Shown here one piece after another: positions 35,061 through 50,000 of a DNA stretch of 64,000 nucleotides. Origin of the DNA: Plasmodium coatneyi. Taxonomy: Eukaryota; Apicomplexa; Aconoidasida; Haemosporida; Plasmodiidae. Position 1 is the stretch's first letter, and every line of letters starts with the position of its first letter. The DNA lies in the NCBI RefSeq assembly GCF_001680005.1, contig NC_033567.1, forward strand, positions 3,472,001 to 3,536,000, in the 5' to 3' direction. Under the pieces are notes generated by a model that was not told the DNA's origin, did not search any database, and saw only the letters and a list, made by a program, of their open reading frames with translations. The translations under genes were made by a program, and so were the position numbers.

Positions 35061-38000
35061 TTAACACTCGTTCGTTAAAAACAAGCGCACGCCCAACTTG
35101 CCCCACTCGGATGGGTTCTTCGATCCTGTTCGCAGTCCAACCTGTGAATACATCATGCAGAAAAAAATGGAAAAAATGTGAGAAAAAATATATTTTTTAC
35201 TGTCCTGCGCAAATGCAACAAACGTGACGCACGCATTTCGCGGAACGCGAGAATGGTTTGCTGTTGCTCAGGAGGGGTGAGAAAGGTTTCCCCGAAGAGT
35301 GTAGTCTGCCTGAAGTTGTGTGCTCCACCCATTTTGCCTATTCACCGAGTACAGCGCGTCAAAGTGCGAGACGTGCATGCGGATACAACATTACGGGGGT
35401 TCTGTTGCACGTAGGTGAGGCGGCCCCAAAGGTTCCACTCCGGTGTAGGGAGATCGAATCGAAATGATCAGTCGGCAAAACTCACCTTCATCAGGTAATT
35501 CTCCCTAATATCCACGACGTTCTTCTCTTGACACATATAAAGGGGGCAGTAATAAATGTCATTGTCCTCTTTGCTTTTTTTTTTTAATACAACTTTGAGA
35601 TACACAGTCGGAATGATAAAGTACAAATTGTTATTGTCCGTTTCCATTAACGTCTGGCTGATGAAATCCCATTTAGCGCCCTGCAGAATTAGCTTCTTTA
35701 TGTAAATTCCCTCCTCAATACTTGTACTCTTTAGCTTAATTTCATCAGACTTGTTTATCGAAGTAAATTCGAACGTGATTAAATCATGGCTGATGTCATT
35801 CTTCTTGGAATATTCATATAAAATATATTTTAGGATACTTCTGGGGTTACAAAATCCCCCGAGCCAGTGAACTGCCAGTGTCCCATTAATGCTCCACTCG
35901 TTTAGCTGGTTTACTCTTTCATTTAAATCTTCAAAAAAGGGAAGTAGACTTTTTTTCGATATGTAAAATGTCTTCCAGGAGTTTGGCACTAAGCCGTCGC
36001 TAAGGTATCTGATGGTTTTGTAAATTTGTTTGTTTATCACAGTTTCTCCTTTCAGCGCTGCAGGGAGTGGGGTGTAACAGGCGGGGAGTATTTTAACGTG
36101 AGTTAGCAGTGCGTAGTACACAGGGTTAAGTGCACCGGTTTATGTACTCCCCTCATGACGTACCACACTGGACCTTCCCTATCGATTTTCGAACCCTACG
36201 CAGAACCAAGTTGTGCTTGTAAATTTCCTGACACATTAGGTTAGTGTAAACGTACTGCTCCTGCATGCACTGCTTCTTCATCAACTCGTCCACATAGATC
36301 TCGTGCGGCATGCCCTGCAGAAGCATCTTCGTAAAGGAATACACCTCCTTCTCATTAACATGGTTCGACCTCGCATTATGGAAATGGTACTGATTCCGGT
36401 GCAATGAATTCACGTGAAAAAAAAGAGAAACAATTCCCTCAGAAGCTATCGTATTGAAAGGAATTTCAGCACATGTCTTCTGTCCAAATATCTCTACGCT
36501 ATCATTATGTGGAATTTCTTTCAAGTAATTATTCAGCACTTTTTCATTCGTCACATCGTTGGGTAGGTAATAATTTGGACAGCTGGAAAATATATATTTC
36601 CCCTTAAATATATTGTTGTTGAAAAATTCATTTGCATATATATTTAGGAGCTCCTTATCAAAGGAGTCATTAATTTTGGACCCATAGATAATGTCACAAA
36701 TGTAGTAGTGGAAATAAGGCCAGTAAATTTCTTTAATATTTTTGTTGAAAAATATTTGCGAGATGTACTTACTTAGCATGATATCCTTGTTGTTGAAAAA
36801 ATAATTCTCGCTGTTCCATCCTAAATTGTAAAACTTCTTCCTATTGTTAAGGATGGAATGAAACCAGAACAAACTCAGTAACAACTTCTTATACTTGTTT
36901 AATTGGATATTTTTATTTTCTTCCAATTCCCATTGCTCTTTGAACAAAATGGATATGCTCTTCTTTATGTTGGGCGGCTCTTCCAGAATGACGATAATAC
37001 TTTTCTGCAGTAATTCCGTTGGGAATTTCTCGCTCGGCAAGGAGGATAAAAATAGGCGGAAATTTGGATGCACTCGTATCTTTCCGGGGTAGCTTTGCTC
37101 CAACAGTGGGGTGTCTTCCATCAGGGTGTTCCCACTTAGGCCACTTCCGTACTCCTCGTCTATCAGCGCACTGTACGACAACGAAGCGACTTCTTTCGAA
37201 TTGGACAGCTGGTCCATTTGCACATTCTCCAGGTGGTCCTCCCCGTCTGTATCATCCCTTCCTGTTTCCTCCAATGTGGGACTTCCCTCCCGCTGTTCAG
37301 TAGCTGTATTGGTAACCCCAACGGTGTTCGCATCAGAGCCAATTTCATCGGAGCTGCTGCTGAGGGTGAGACCCCCCGTAGAACTGCTGCTTAGCACATT
37401 TTCGATAATTTTGGCTAGCTTATGCAAATTCTGAAGCGAGTTGTGCAAATTAGAAATGAAGAGGATGTGTCCCTTCTCCATGGCATCCCTCAAGTAGTGA
37501 TACACAAAGTGAATATTCTCATTTGTTAATGTTAAATTTTTCAACTTTTGATTATTTTCAAGAGCGTAATTATACACATACTGGAAGGGGTCAAAATTAT
37601 TCTTGTAAATAATAGTCAAAGGGTCAATACTATTGGAGGGTCTCAAAATGAATTCAAAGTTCATATGGTCTACCTCAATATCGTTGTACGATATATTTGC
37701 GTACACTAAATTTTCTATGGCTTTATTTAACCTGTCTGGTCTTAAAATTTTTATGATAATTAATTTTTGGAAAGAATTCAAATTAAATTCCCATTCGTCA
37801 GGAAGTACGTAATTTTCTACTTCCAGAAAATTGAACCACCTTCTCCATTCTCTAATAGACTTAACAAAGGAGTTGATAAATCCTTCGAAGTTTTTCAGCC
37901 TCTCGATGTGTAGTAAATATTTCCATTTTTCTTCACTTATCCAATCATTTCCTGGATTAATCACATCTGCAAAATTATCCTCATTTGCTCCTCCGCAATT

Positions 38001-41000
38001 ACTGTTCGTATCATCATGATCTGAGTATTCATTAAAATGATCCTCTTCTGGATAATCATTTGGCATTTTACTACTTGAATTGTACTTTTTCTTTTTTCTT
38101 TGCTTTTTCCTTTTATTATTCATCGTTTTGGTGTTTCCCTTTAGTTTGTCTTTTTCGCCATCATTGTTGTTCTTTTTATTCTCATCCAGATTCGTCTTCC
38201 CCTCCTCCGTTCCATCTTTTTTGGGTCCACTTTTCTTGGCGTGCTCTCCCGTTTCGCTGTATTCACCGTCGTCTGGGTTTTCCCCTTCGCGGTTCGAATC
38301 GTCGCAGTTTTGGTCATCCTCTGGTACTTCCGCTTCGTCATCGTCGTCTTCAACAGCATCGTCTTCTTCCTCCTCATCGTCCATTTCCTCCACATCGTTA
38401 TCGTTTTCTTCTTCTTCTTCCGCATCGCTTCCATCTTCCTCGTCACCATTGTCATCTTCCTCCACCTGCTGCTCCGCACAATGGTTCGAATTGGACGCGT
38501 CTTCCCCTGCAGCGGACTTACGCACCACACGGTGGGCTGCCTTTTTGCCCCTGCGCTTAGTCCTTTTTTTACCCCCGTGTGTACCTGCGTGGTCATCCCC
38601 CTTCCCCCTTTGGCTATCCTCCCTGGTGAGTCTCTTCAGATATTTTGTGTGCACTTGTTCAGCAGTCGATTCATTGCCAAAGGTGAAGAAGTCGTAATCT
38701 TCTTGAGAAATTTTATTTTCGAAAATCATAATTTTGCACAAGGAGTAGAAGACAAAAAAGAGGTGGTGCTTACTAGCAAGGGACACTTTAGTATACTTCA
38801 AAAATTCAAAGAAGTAATGGTTGAACAGAATTTCTTGCCTCTCCGTTGTAGAGCTAGAGGAAATTTTTTTATTTTTTTTGAAAATTTTCATACAGTAGGT
38901 AAAAAATGAAATAAAATGGTCCAGAGAAAATTGATAATAATTATTAACATACTTCAAATCATTCAGTATGGTAAATAAAATGGCTACTTTTTTGGCTAGA
39001 GGTTTAAACATATTTTTATTCATATTCATTCTGCTAATGGTATCATTTACTTCCTCTAGGTGTCCATTTTTTTCATCAATTTCTGACTTGGACTGTAGAA
39101 GAATATTAATCAGTTGATCATCTTCTGTGATTTTTTTTTCACTTTTTGTTATATGTTCTAGTATGTTGTTTTCCAATTTGATGATTTCTTTTTTTACTCG
39201 GATTAGACGCATGAGACACTCTTTGTTTTCCTCTTCTAAATTTTTCTCCTCATTCATAATGATCACATTTAGGAGAATATTATCTAGGGACTCTTTGTTC
39301 AGACTGAATACGATGACCGTGGTGAGTGTGTAAAAGGTGGACTCCAGGCTGAAGCAGTTTTTGTTAGACACTAGGAATAGCTTAAAATTTCTATGAATCT
39401 TTATTCCATCAAGAAGCTGCAACTTCATTCGGTAGAGCTTCTCCTCGTAGGCCATTCTGCCGATTCCGCCTGAACCGCTGGCTAAGTTAACACCATTAAT
39501 TGGGCCAACTTGTCCAAGTGTGCTTACTGCGCCTCCCCCGCTGTTGTTCGCACCGCCTTTTTGACCTGCCTCAAAATCGTCCTGAAGCTGCTTCTTCCTC
39601 TTAGCGTACTCCCTAATGAGCGAATCGTTTGCAGATTGGCATTGACGCTCATCCAAGAGGGAACTGTTCTCCCTATCCAGGATAAACTTATTGTATTTCT
39701 TAATGGTTAAAAGGAGTATGTCCTCCAAGTCCTCATTGATGTAGTTGATCAGTAACGACGTTCCAGTATGCATACAATGAATTATTTTAAAAAATATGTC
39801 CGAAGAATGAAAATCAGAAAAGACAATAGATTTTCCATTATTGAGGTAACTTCTCCTAATCCAGTTGGCAGCCTGGTAGTGAGGATCCACTATCAGAGTG
39901 GCAACAAAATTGTTGTTAATTAAAATGGAGTTCTCCTTCATGTATATATCGTTAGATAAAAAGTTGGTTCTAAATTCTAGCGACTGAATAGGATCAATAA
40001 AATAATCGACCACGTTAAAATTGGTGTTGACAAAAATGTGGTTTCGAATCAGCAAATTGTAGCACGCATCATATATTAGAAATTTCCGATCTTCATAATT
40101 TAGCAAACCAGTGTAAACCAGAAAAAAGGAAGACAGAATTGACTCTCCATATATGCTCTTCCTAACCCGTTCATTATCTTTAACGTATTTTTCCCATCTG
40201 TTTTTTTCATCCATTAAGTTGAGGAAGAATTTTTCTACATTTTCTATCCTTTGGCACGATTCTTCATATGATCTACTCAGTTCGTCACTCGTTTTGGTGC
40301 TTTCATTATGTTGTTCCTGCAGGTGTTGTAAATTTTTTTCAATTTGGCTCAGCTGTTCCATGGTTAACTCGAGTTCCTTTCTGTTTTTGCTTAGTAACTC
40401 TTCAGCCAGCTTCAGGCGTAGCCTCTTGGGTGCAACTTCCCTGTACACTTGTGCATACATTTTTAAGGCGTGAACCCACATGCACAGCGCACCAGTAGCA
40501 GAGGAAACCTTCTTAACAGCCTTCGGAGAGTAGATCGGATTTTTGGTAAACTTTTCAATCTTCTTAAGCGTCTTATCAGGTATGGAATCTTTATCGAAGG
40601 ATTTTAATTTGTTTAAAAAGTTTGCATCTCCCAGTTCAATTTTTGCTTGTTCCCAACTTGGGGTTTTATTCAAAATAATCATAACGATAGATAAAGTTTG
40701 CATAACGACGTCGGGTGGTTTTGTATATGCCTTTACTTCTGATATGCTCTTCTTGTCTAACTGTTCTAGCGACTGTGTGGCAACTTCAAGTTCCGGAATT
40801 GCATTTTGTAAATCTTTCCTCGCATCTTCTGCTAGTTTTTGCGTCTCTATTTCGACACTCGATATTCGAATGCTATCTTCTTGTATTTTCTTCTTCTTCT
40901 CATTAGATTCTTGTTTCTTTTCTTCTATTTCTTTCAGAAGTTGGGTACATTCGGTTTGCTTTTTGGATATGTTTTCCTTTTGCAGACTTAGCTGAATTTG

Positions 41001-44000
41001 CATTTCTTGAATTTCGTTCCTCGCCTCAGCCAACTTGTTCAGCGCTATGTTAATTTTCTTCTCCTGGTTATTCGTTTCTTCAAATTTCTTTTTATACAAT
41101 TTTTCAAAAAATTGTAAAAAGTTGAAAAAGTGTTTAAAATTGATATACTTTTGGATGTTCAGTTTGTCTTGTACAATTTTGGAGTTTCTAATATATTTTA
41201 TATTATTTTCTGCCTCCTCCTCATTTTTATTTTCCCCATCTGCATCGTTTTCTTCCGCACCGTCGGTAATTGTCTTCTTACTCTGCATGATGATTTTCGT
41301 TTGGTTGGAGTTCATATGGCAACTTTCCTTGGTGTTCATTTTGAGGCTATTCTTAATCTCCATGGATTGTTTGTTTTCCTCTAGTAGAGCATTTTTCGAC
41401 TTGGTTAGCGTGGAGTTCTTTTCGTATCTTCTATTCTGTTCATCCATTTTGGGGGCACCAAAATTTTTCTCACCTGCGTTCTTACACTGTTGATAATCGG
41501 TAAAGTTTGTGTGATTACCAAACTCGTTAAGGAAGAAAATGTTTTCTTTTTTCTCCTTGTCTAGTTTTTCCTCCAAATGGTGTAGGACACATTCGAACAT
41601 TTTCAATGCTGTGTTGTGCAGCTTGCTAAACACATCCACATTTAGGTTATACCTTTTCAGCGTCTCTTGTGCAATTATATTGTATGACACATTTTTCCAT
41701 GATGAGAAGTAGTTGACTGTGGACTGCTTCAGGATAACATTATATTCGTTGGATATTTTTCTGAACATTCTACTCTTCAGCGTGGTAAATAAAACGTAGT
41801 GATAATTTGTCTTAATCAGTTCTTCCACCATTTCGCTTAGCGTGTCGAAGTTTTTAAAACCGATCTCATTCTGCAGGAAGATGTTTTTCAAGTACGCTAT
41901 TTCTTCACTGTTAAATATGTTAATTATGTTGACGTTGTTGTAGAGCTCGTGGAGGAATTCCAAAATGTCGTCACTCATGTTATCGTCCAGATAGTAGAGA
42001 ACGCACCTTTTTTCCTTCTTATAGCAGTTGAAAATGGCTTCTTTAAATTTCTTTATGAAATAATTACATTTTATTTTTTCTATTATGGACACGCCTTTGC
42101 TTCCGTTCATCGGGTTGGCGTGAAATTTGTTCCCTTCCTCTTTGTCCACAACGGGTGTATTCCTTTCCACGGGGGTTACAACATAATTTGTCTGATTTTG
42201 CCTATTGTTTTGTCTCTCTTCTGGGATGTACTCCCCGTGTGGATTGTCTCCCTTGGTAGTTTCCCCTTCAAGTTGTGCTTCCCCTCCGCCCGATGCCTCA
42301 TTAATTCCGTTTTCTCGGTTCACCTCGCTTACGTGGCTTCTTTTCCCCTCCTCATTGTTCATAGTGCCAACTGCAGGGGGCTCCTTCCCATTGTACCCAC
42401 CTTCATCACCCCAGTTCCCAACATTTCCATTCCCATAGTGAAAATTCTTAATTACATGAACTTTTATTTGATATATAAAACACGCAATGAGGCAGCACGT
42501 GAATTTACCCGGGCCGCTGTCTCCAATCGATATGAAGTGCTCATTTTCGAAAAGAAGGATTCTGGAAAATTTGCATATATTTATCATGGCCTCTTTAAAG
42601 AGTATAAAATTGATGGGAGTGCAAATATTATTAAAATCGTTGTCGTTTTTGCTTACAAGTGCGGCTATTTCTTGGGACATCTTTTGCGACTTGTCCAGAG
42701 AGGCGTTCATGGGGTGTTCACTTGGTTCGCCTTTCGCTAAGTCATTTGGTTGTGCGTCCAGAAAGCCATTTGTCTCTCCATCTGTGAAACCATTTCTATC
42801 CGCATTTTCATAGTTACTTCCCCCAGCATAGTCGTCCACATGTTGGAATATCTCATAGAGGCTGTTTTCCCTGGAGGGGGGTGGCCTCTGCGCGCTACGA
42901 GAAGGAGTGTCCTTCTTCCCGGCATCACCCACGTCTACTTCATTATTTTTGAAGTACTCATTCTTCTTCTTATCATAAGAGCACAAAACAAAAGTGTTGT
43001 AAGAGGATACAACTCCCCTGAAAAATTCGATGAGCACACTCTCATTGGACACAGGCTGGTAGAAGAAGTAGGGGTTCTCATTTTTCGTATCGTGAAAATT
43101 GTAGGAGCAGAAATAGGAGGTCTTCTTTTTCGGGAAGAGGTAATCATAAACCACGTAGAATTTTTTATGTAGTATATTTTTTAAAATGCTTTTAAACTTT
43201 TTCCTTTCATTTTTTAAAATTAGCTGATCCCCAACAGAGCGAAAGCATTCATTAACCCAAAGTCTGAGTACACTCTCTTTCTCTTCATATATGGGAGCCT
43301 CCGAAAGGTACAATCCCTTCATTATTTTAAATATATGCTTCAAGTGGAAAAAGTAGTGGTAGCAATTTAAGTTGGCTTTGAAATACTTGGCAGCGTCGAA
43401 GAAGAGTTTTATAGTTGACGAGGAGAGGGGTTCCGCCAAATTTTTTATCACTTCATGGAAATTAGAAAATTTATGTCTTAAGAAAACGTGGAAAGTATTT
43501 TTCATGCACGCTTCATCCATCTCGTTCAGGTGCACCACGTGTAGTCGGTTGATCAATTTCCTGTTAAAGGTGGAGGCACATTTTCTGTTATTTCCATATA
43601 TCAGGAAGAAGAACAAATTTTCCACATTTTTAACAGATCCGTTGTCCTTATTGTAGTACATGTTGTAGTCAATGAATTGGTTCAAAAACTCAAACACACT
43701 TGTGTTATTCGTAGACATTCCCTTTTGCACCTGTGGATTGTCTCCATTCAGATTGTTATTCTTCGAAATGCACTTCCTGTTGATGTTGAAGTCGAAGAGG
43801 GCATTCCTTGTGCTGCCCTGATAGTTGACGTTACCATCGGAGAAGTAGTCCAACCCAGAGGAGTCATACTTTTGCAGATTGTTCAGGTCATCGAGGATGA
43901 AGTAGAGACACTTCTTGTTGCCCACCGGTTTATATATATTTCTACACTTCTTTTCGACATTCATTTCGATTTTTTTTTCCAGCTTGCTTGAATTGCAGAG

Positions 44001-47000
44001 TTTCGAAATGAAGGTGTAATAACTGGAAATGTCCTCCTTCATATATGGCAAAATATTATATTTCATGAAGAACGTTTTTCCGCTAAATTTGTTTCCAATC
44101 AGGAGGACATTCTTTTTGTTGTACATTAAAATGTTGATGATATTTTTTTTTCTCAAAGATTCTACATTTTCTATAAATATATTATCATTGAACTTTTGGT
44201 GGAAATATTTTTCTTTCGTTTTTTGTGTTCCATTTTGGGTAAGATTATCCTTCTGGTTGTAAATATCTTTCAGGGAAGACTTATTATAGCTCTCGATAAA
44301 ATTGTCATTGAGCACATTGTAGTCCTCCTCGTGCTGCCCGTTCCCGAAGTTATTTTTTTCTCTTTTATTATTTCTATAGGATAACAAATTGTCGGAAAAA
44401 TTGTTATTTGAAAAGCTATTATCTGAGAAATAATTGTTAGACATGTTATTTTTGCTGTACGTGTTGAAGAGGTCCGAATCGAGGTAGTTATTATTAGAAT
44501 AAATGTTATCCTTAGAATAGTCGCTAAACATGTGGTAATTGTCCAGCATGCTGGCATCGTTCATGTTGTTCACATTTGTGTGTATAAAATTGGTGTGATA
44601 AGTCTGATAAGCGTTTAGCGTATTCTTATTATGGTTGTCACTGAAGAGGTTGTTATAGTTAATGGTGTACTTGTTGAAATTTTTGCTAACGTGCAAATTG
44701 CTGCTGAGAAAGAATTTATTAAAATCTGTCTCGGGGTTTATTGTTTCACTGAGCTGATTCATGCTCATATATTTCATGGAGCTATCATTTTTGCAAAAGT
44801 TGTAATTATCGTAGGAGAAGAACTTCTCCTTCACGTTCGGTAGGAAATTATGATTCGTGGTGATCAACTCATCCCACAGCACCCAGTTAAAGTTGTTCTT
44901 ACTAATTATGTAGTCAAAAATGGTGTGCAAATGGGGGAAGCTGTTGTCTATGCTTTTGATTAGGAGGTCCAAAGACATTTTACTCTTTGGGCATAAAATA
45001 TTGGAGAAGGTGTAAATAATAGATTGCAGAAATAATTTTTCTAGGCATAAAGAGGGGTTCAAATTCTTTGGGAAATTTTTATCGTACAAATTGCACAGCA
45101 TGTCGTACAGCTGACAAATAGATATGATAACATTCGCGTCACTCACGTCGATAATTAGGTTATATTTATTCCTCTTAGCATTCATAATTTTTTTTATATA
45201 TTTGTTGAAAAATCCCTGTACCAGGTTTTTTTCCTCCACGTTGGGAAAATTGCTCTGCAAGTAACTTTCAATCAACCACTCGTAGTTAAATTCTTCCTCA
45301 TTCATGTAGACAATTTTGGACCGACTTATAAAAGAGGGAGCACAATTTTTTAAATTTTCAATTTCAAAAAATATGAACACATTATCTGCAAATTTTATTC
45401 TATTTCCGTTTATTAATGTTAGCACTTTGTTTTCATCCAATAGGGAGTGCAACGGTTCAGTCGTTAGGATGTCCAAAGGTCCATCCAGAATTAACCACTT
45501 TTCATTCAAATTGTTATTATTCTCGAATAGCCTTTTCATTATTAGGGAAAGAATGCCATCTTCGTACACCTCCTTTTCAGAGTTGTAGTATCCATACAAT
45601 TTCTTCACATCCGTCGACATAGGGTTAAAGACAGTTATATCTATCGAATAATCATTCGTGTGAATATTTTTTTTATACTTGTTAGCAAAATCGAGTAGTG
45701 CCCCTGTCGAATTTTTACTCTGCATAGAATATGCGCTGCTAATTTTGCTCAATCTTTTAACACTTCCGCTGAGGCTACTGTGGCCGGTACTCTGGCTGGT
45801 ACCATTGTTGCTGTTATTTTTGCCCATCATGTTTGCGTTCCCCTGATTTTTGTACTTATTAGAGAAGAGGTTGACCGGGTAAAGCAAATTGTAACTTTCA
45901 TACGTCCCTTTACTATTCAACGAACCATTCGAAGGGACGTTATTTATTTGGTTCATATAGGCAAAATCATCTATAGCGCGATTTATCTCACCATTGTTGG
46001 TGGTGCCATAAGCATTGTCGTAGGGGCCGGCTTCCTTGACCTTCCCCTCATGGTGTAGGAACTTCCCGTCTTTGTTATCATCCTCCATCCAGTTTAGGTT
46101 GCCCCCTCTTACAACATTCGCATTTCTGGCAATCTCGCAGTAATGTTTGAAAATATTTATTATGCTCGTTTTGCCTGTGCAAGACTTCCCCACTAGGACA
46201 ATTCCTTTATTCGTTTTTTTAATTTTGTGCAATTTTAAAATACTATTTATGTAGTAGTCGTTTATGGTATACCCCATGTTGCTCATAATGTCTGTTATAA
46301 TTTTCACAGACAGGTCATTATTTTTGTTCCTTTCTGTTTTTTTTTTAACCTGTGGGAATAATTCCTTGAGAAAATTGTAAAAGATGTCCAGATCGTCCTT
46401 CAACAACTTGGATTCGTTTACCTCCACCATGGCGTCGTAGATAATCTCCTCCTCACTCTTAATCTTATTATTTGAGATAAAATCTTCGGACACTAAATTT
46501 AAAAATTTCTTTATTTCTCGCAAGTCAATTATGTACTGTTCCTGTTTGGACAGAAACTCATACAGTAGGCTGTAGCAAATGTTAATCTTTTTGGACAACT
46601 TTTTCGCGTTTTTAAATCCAATGGAGATTAGGGAAAATTGGCAAATCAGGTGAAAGTTCGGGGGCTTAAAGGAGAATTCCTGAATCACGCTGTTGTAATT
46701 TTCTAGCGAATACAAGCAGTTGTCATTATTTTTGCACAACGTGAGGTAGATGGAGCAGTTTTTCTTTACCTTAATATTTTGCCCTTCGAAGAAGGCGTGT
46801 CCGCTGGTTGGTGGGGAATGGCAATCCGGGAGGAGGCTTCCGTTGGTGTTCCCCCCTTTGTGTGCATCGGAAAAATCCCTGGACTTGCCACACTCACTTG
46901 ATTTATCACCACCCGCTTTGATCACTGGTGCTGTAAAATTCGCCTCCTTCGAATTTACCCTCACGCCGAATTGAGAAACGTCTTTCTTCCCCTCGTGGGT

Positions 47001-50000
47001 GGATGAATCTTCCTGTGTTTCACTACAATGCGTATTCAATAAGTGATTACCGAGCTTGTCTACACCAATAGTAGGCCTCCATTTCGCCATTTGGTGGTAA
47101 GAAGATATGTCCTCATAATTCATATATTCCTGCTGATCGTCCACGCAGTTACTGTCAAAGTGGAACTTCTGCATGATGTGCTTGATGCACCTAAATTGTT
47201 CTACCACGATAACGATTACACTTTCGTCTATTCTGTTAAATTCGTCAAAACAGCACCAAAATCCTGACTGCAAAATGCCTGATAAAATATTCCCTATATA
47301 TTTGGACGTATTATTATTATTGCAATTTATGGAAATGATATTCGTCCCAAAAATTCTGCTAAAATCTTTGATCGTCTCACTCTTTCCAACACCCGTTTCG
47401 CCTTTTATTGCATTCACAAAAAAATTGTCTAAGGAGAACAAGCAGGAATAGAAGCACTTCTCCGTTAAAGGGGTGATGACTAGCCTGTTTGTATTTCCTT
47501 GGTACTCATAGGCGTATTTTCTCTTGTTGTTAAAATAGTGTAAATATAAGGTCATGGATTTATTTATCATCAGATTTATCGTTCTAAGGTACTTAAGTTG
47601 CTTGTTATTTTTGTTCGCTAGATCAGTTGCGTTTAGATTATCCGTCTTGAGGGTATCCTTCGCAGTTAGGTTGTCGGGGGTTTCACCCAGGTGATCCTTT
47701 GCGGGTTTATTTCTCTTCGAAAGGATACCTTTTTGTAATATTTTAGCAACTTCCCCTGGAGATTCCTTCTGCTCCACTTCCGCGTCGGCTTCGTCTATCT
47801 CGTCCATTTGGTCTGCCTCCTCCCCTTCGTCCGCTTCGTCTTCATCATCTGCTATGTTCTCATCCTTCTCCTTTCCCTCCTCCATCACTTCCCCATTTGC
47901 GCTTGATTTTACTTCCTCTTTTACTTCATCTTCGTATTCGTCTTTTTCCTCGTCTGCGTCATTTTCTCCTTTGTCCTGCTGCTCCTCCTCCTTCTCGAGG
48001 AGGTCTGCTTCCCCAACGTCTTTAGCGCCTCCCTCTGCAGTACCATTCCCATTTACACTTGAGCGCTTGCCAACTTTTCTGTCACCTTTACTTTCAATGA
48101 ACTTTTCCCGTTTTGCATATTTTCCCGCCGCAGTGGATCCACTTTTCCTATTGACATGTTTGCTCACTGGGAGGTGCATTTTGCTCTTGTTCCTCTCATT
48201 TGTACTGATTGTTGAGCCTGCCTCTTCACTGATATGTGTTGCACCTTTAACGTTGGGCAAATCCTCCCCTAGGTCGTGTCTACTGCTGCCCTTTTTGTAT
48301 GCATTTTTGACAGCATCCTCTGCAGGCAAATAGTCTGCCTTTTCCGCTACATCGTTGGATAAAAAGCTCTTCTGAAAATGGGAACTCTCATCATATTCAT
48401 CCTCAGACAAAATATATTTCAGCTGGCACATCCACAAAAAGTTGTCATTACATTCTATTTTATTTTTGATCAATTTTTCTGCGACATCCTTGTAATAACT
48501 TTCCAGAATAATCAAGGCGCTGATTTTGATGTAATTTTTTTTATCCTTGATTGTTTTTATCAAGTCTGTGAGGAAGAGGAGCTCCTTATGGTTTTGCTTC
48601 TTCATTTGATTTACGAAAATGTGTGACCCTTTGTTAATCTGGATTTGAAAGTGTTCATAATCGTTCGTAAAATTGATACACTTGCTGGCTAGAACTAGCT
48701 GCTGAGGGTTGTTCAAAATCCAGTTCTTTAAATTTTTTTCCTTCAATTCTAGCTGTACATTTACCAAATCGATTTTCAACGTTTCGAAGATATTTTCCTC
48801 CAACTTGTTTAGAATAATTGTAGAGGATTCATAATTGAGTTTCATCTTGTTGTGCAATTTTATCTTTTCTTTGTATTGAGAAAAGATATAAATGTCAAAA
48901 TAGGAGTTATTATCTGCGTTGTCTACATTGGGGATGGCTTCCTCATATGTGTTTGCAAGGTCGTCCCTTTGACATTTATCCTTATTAAAATTGGAGTTAC
49001 TTTTATGATTCCCCCTTTTGTAGTTAAAGCTGACGCTGCTTTTGTTGTAATCATTCACGGCAACACTACACTTTGAGTTATTTTTTTGAAAATGCGTTTT
49101 TTTTTCGGAGGACACAAATTCGATAGAATAAATGGAGGAAAATATTTTCTGTATTTTTTTTTTCAACAGCATTGGATTTTTGTATATTCCGAGTATTTCT
49201 AAAATTTCCTTATTGGATAGGAAGTAAAATCTCGGGAAGGAGCTTTTCTTCTTTTCCAAATAACTCTCCAAAGATTTCTCTATGAAATTAAGCTGTTTCT
49301 GTATTTGCAAAAATGTGCGCACATTGTTACAGTTGTTAATCTTTTCCAGGACGTACCCATTTTGGAAGCTCCTGACCATTTTGACAAATCTCTGGTTGCA
49401 CAAGTTGTACTGCTCGTAAATCTTCATCAGGTGTGGCTTCATTTCATCGGAGGAGGACAAAATAGATTTTAAGTATTCATTTTTTTTCTGAATGAAGAAG
49501 ACAATCTCTAGGTTGTCATAGAGGTTGCCTAATATTCCTTCCCACTTTTCCGTTTTTTTTAAAAAATTTATATCAAAGTTGTAAATTTTGATATTATTAA
49601 GAAGGAAAAGATCTTCATTGATGTTATTAAAAATCTTTTCTGTATCTTCTATCAGGAGGGAAGATTTACAGTTCTGTATGGACAATTTCATATTTTCGTA
49701 TTTGCTAATAATTTTTTTTAAGTTATTTTCTATGAACATTTCTTTTTCTGCGTTGTTGTACAGGATGGTGATAAATTTTATTTCTTTATATAACTTCTGT
49801 TCTATGATGTCGTGTAGGGTGATGTTGCTGAGGTTCCACTGGACATTTGTCTTCAGTTCTATCTCTTTAAAGTGTCTATACTTCATGCACTCGTTTGTTA
49901 GTATTTCTACAAGGATTAGTGAGAATTTCAGCTTTCCAACGTTGTTCTTTAACTCTTTGTATATCTCCCAGGTGTTCCTTCTTTTCATGTTTATTAAGAA

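Noticed and set aside
38080..38909. Long plus-strand open frames opposite the acidic dynein insert
   Set aside because: They are mirror images of the Asp/Glu-rich codons of dynein (reading as Ser/Phe/Leu-rich) and have no independent coding features.
41949..42740. 263-codon plus-strand frame opposite dynein
   Set aside because: It lies wholly antisense to the continuous dynein exon across AAA4 and shows no domain or codon pattern of its own.
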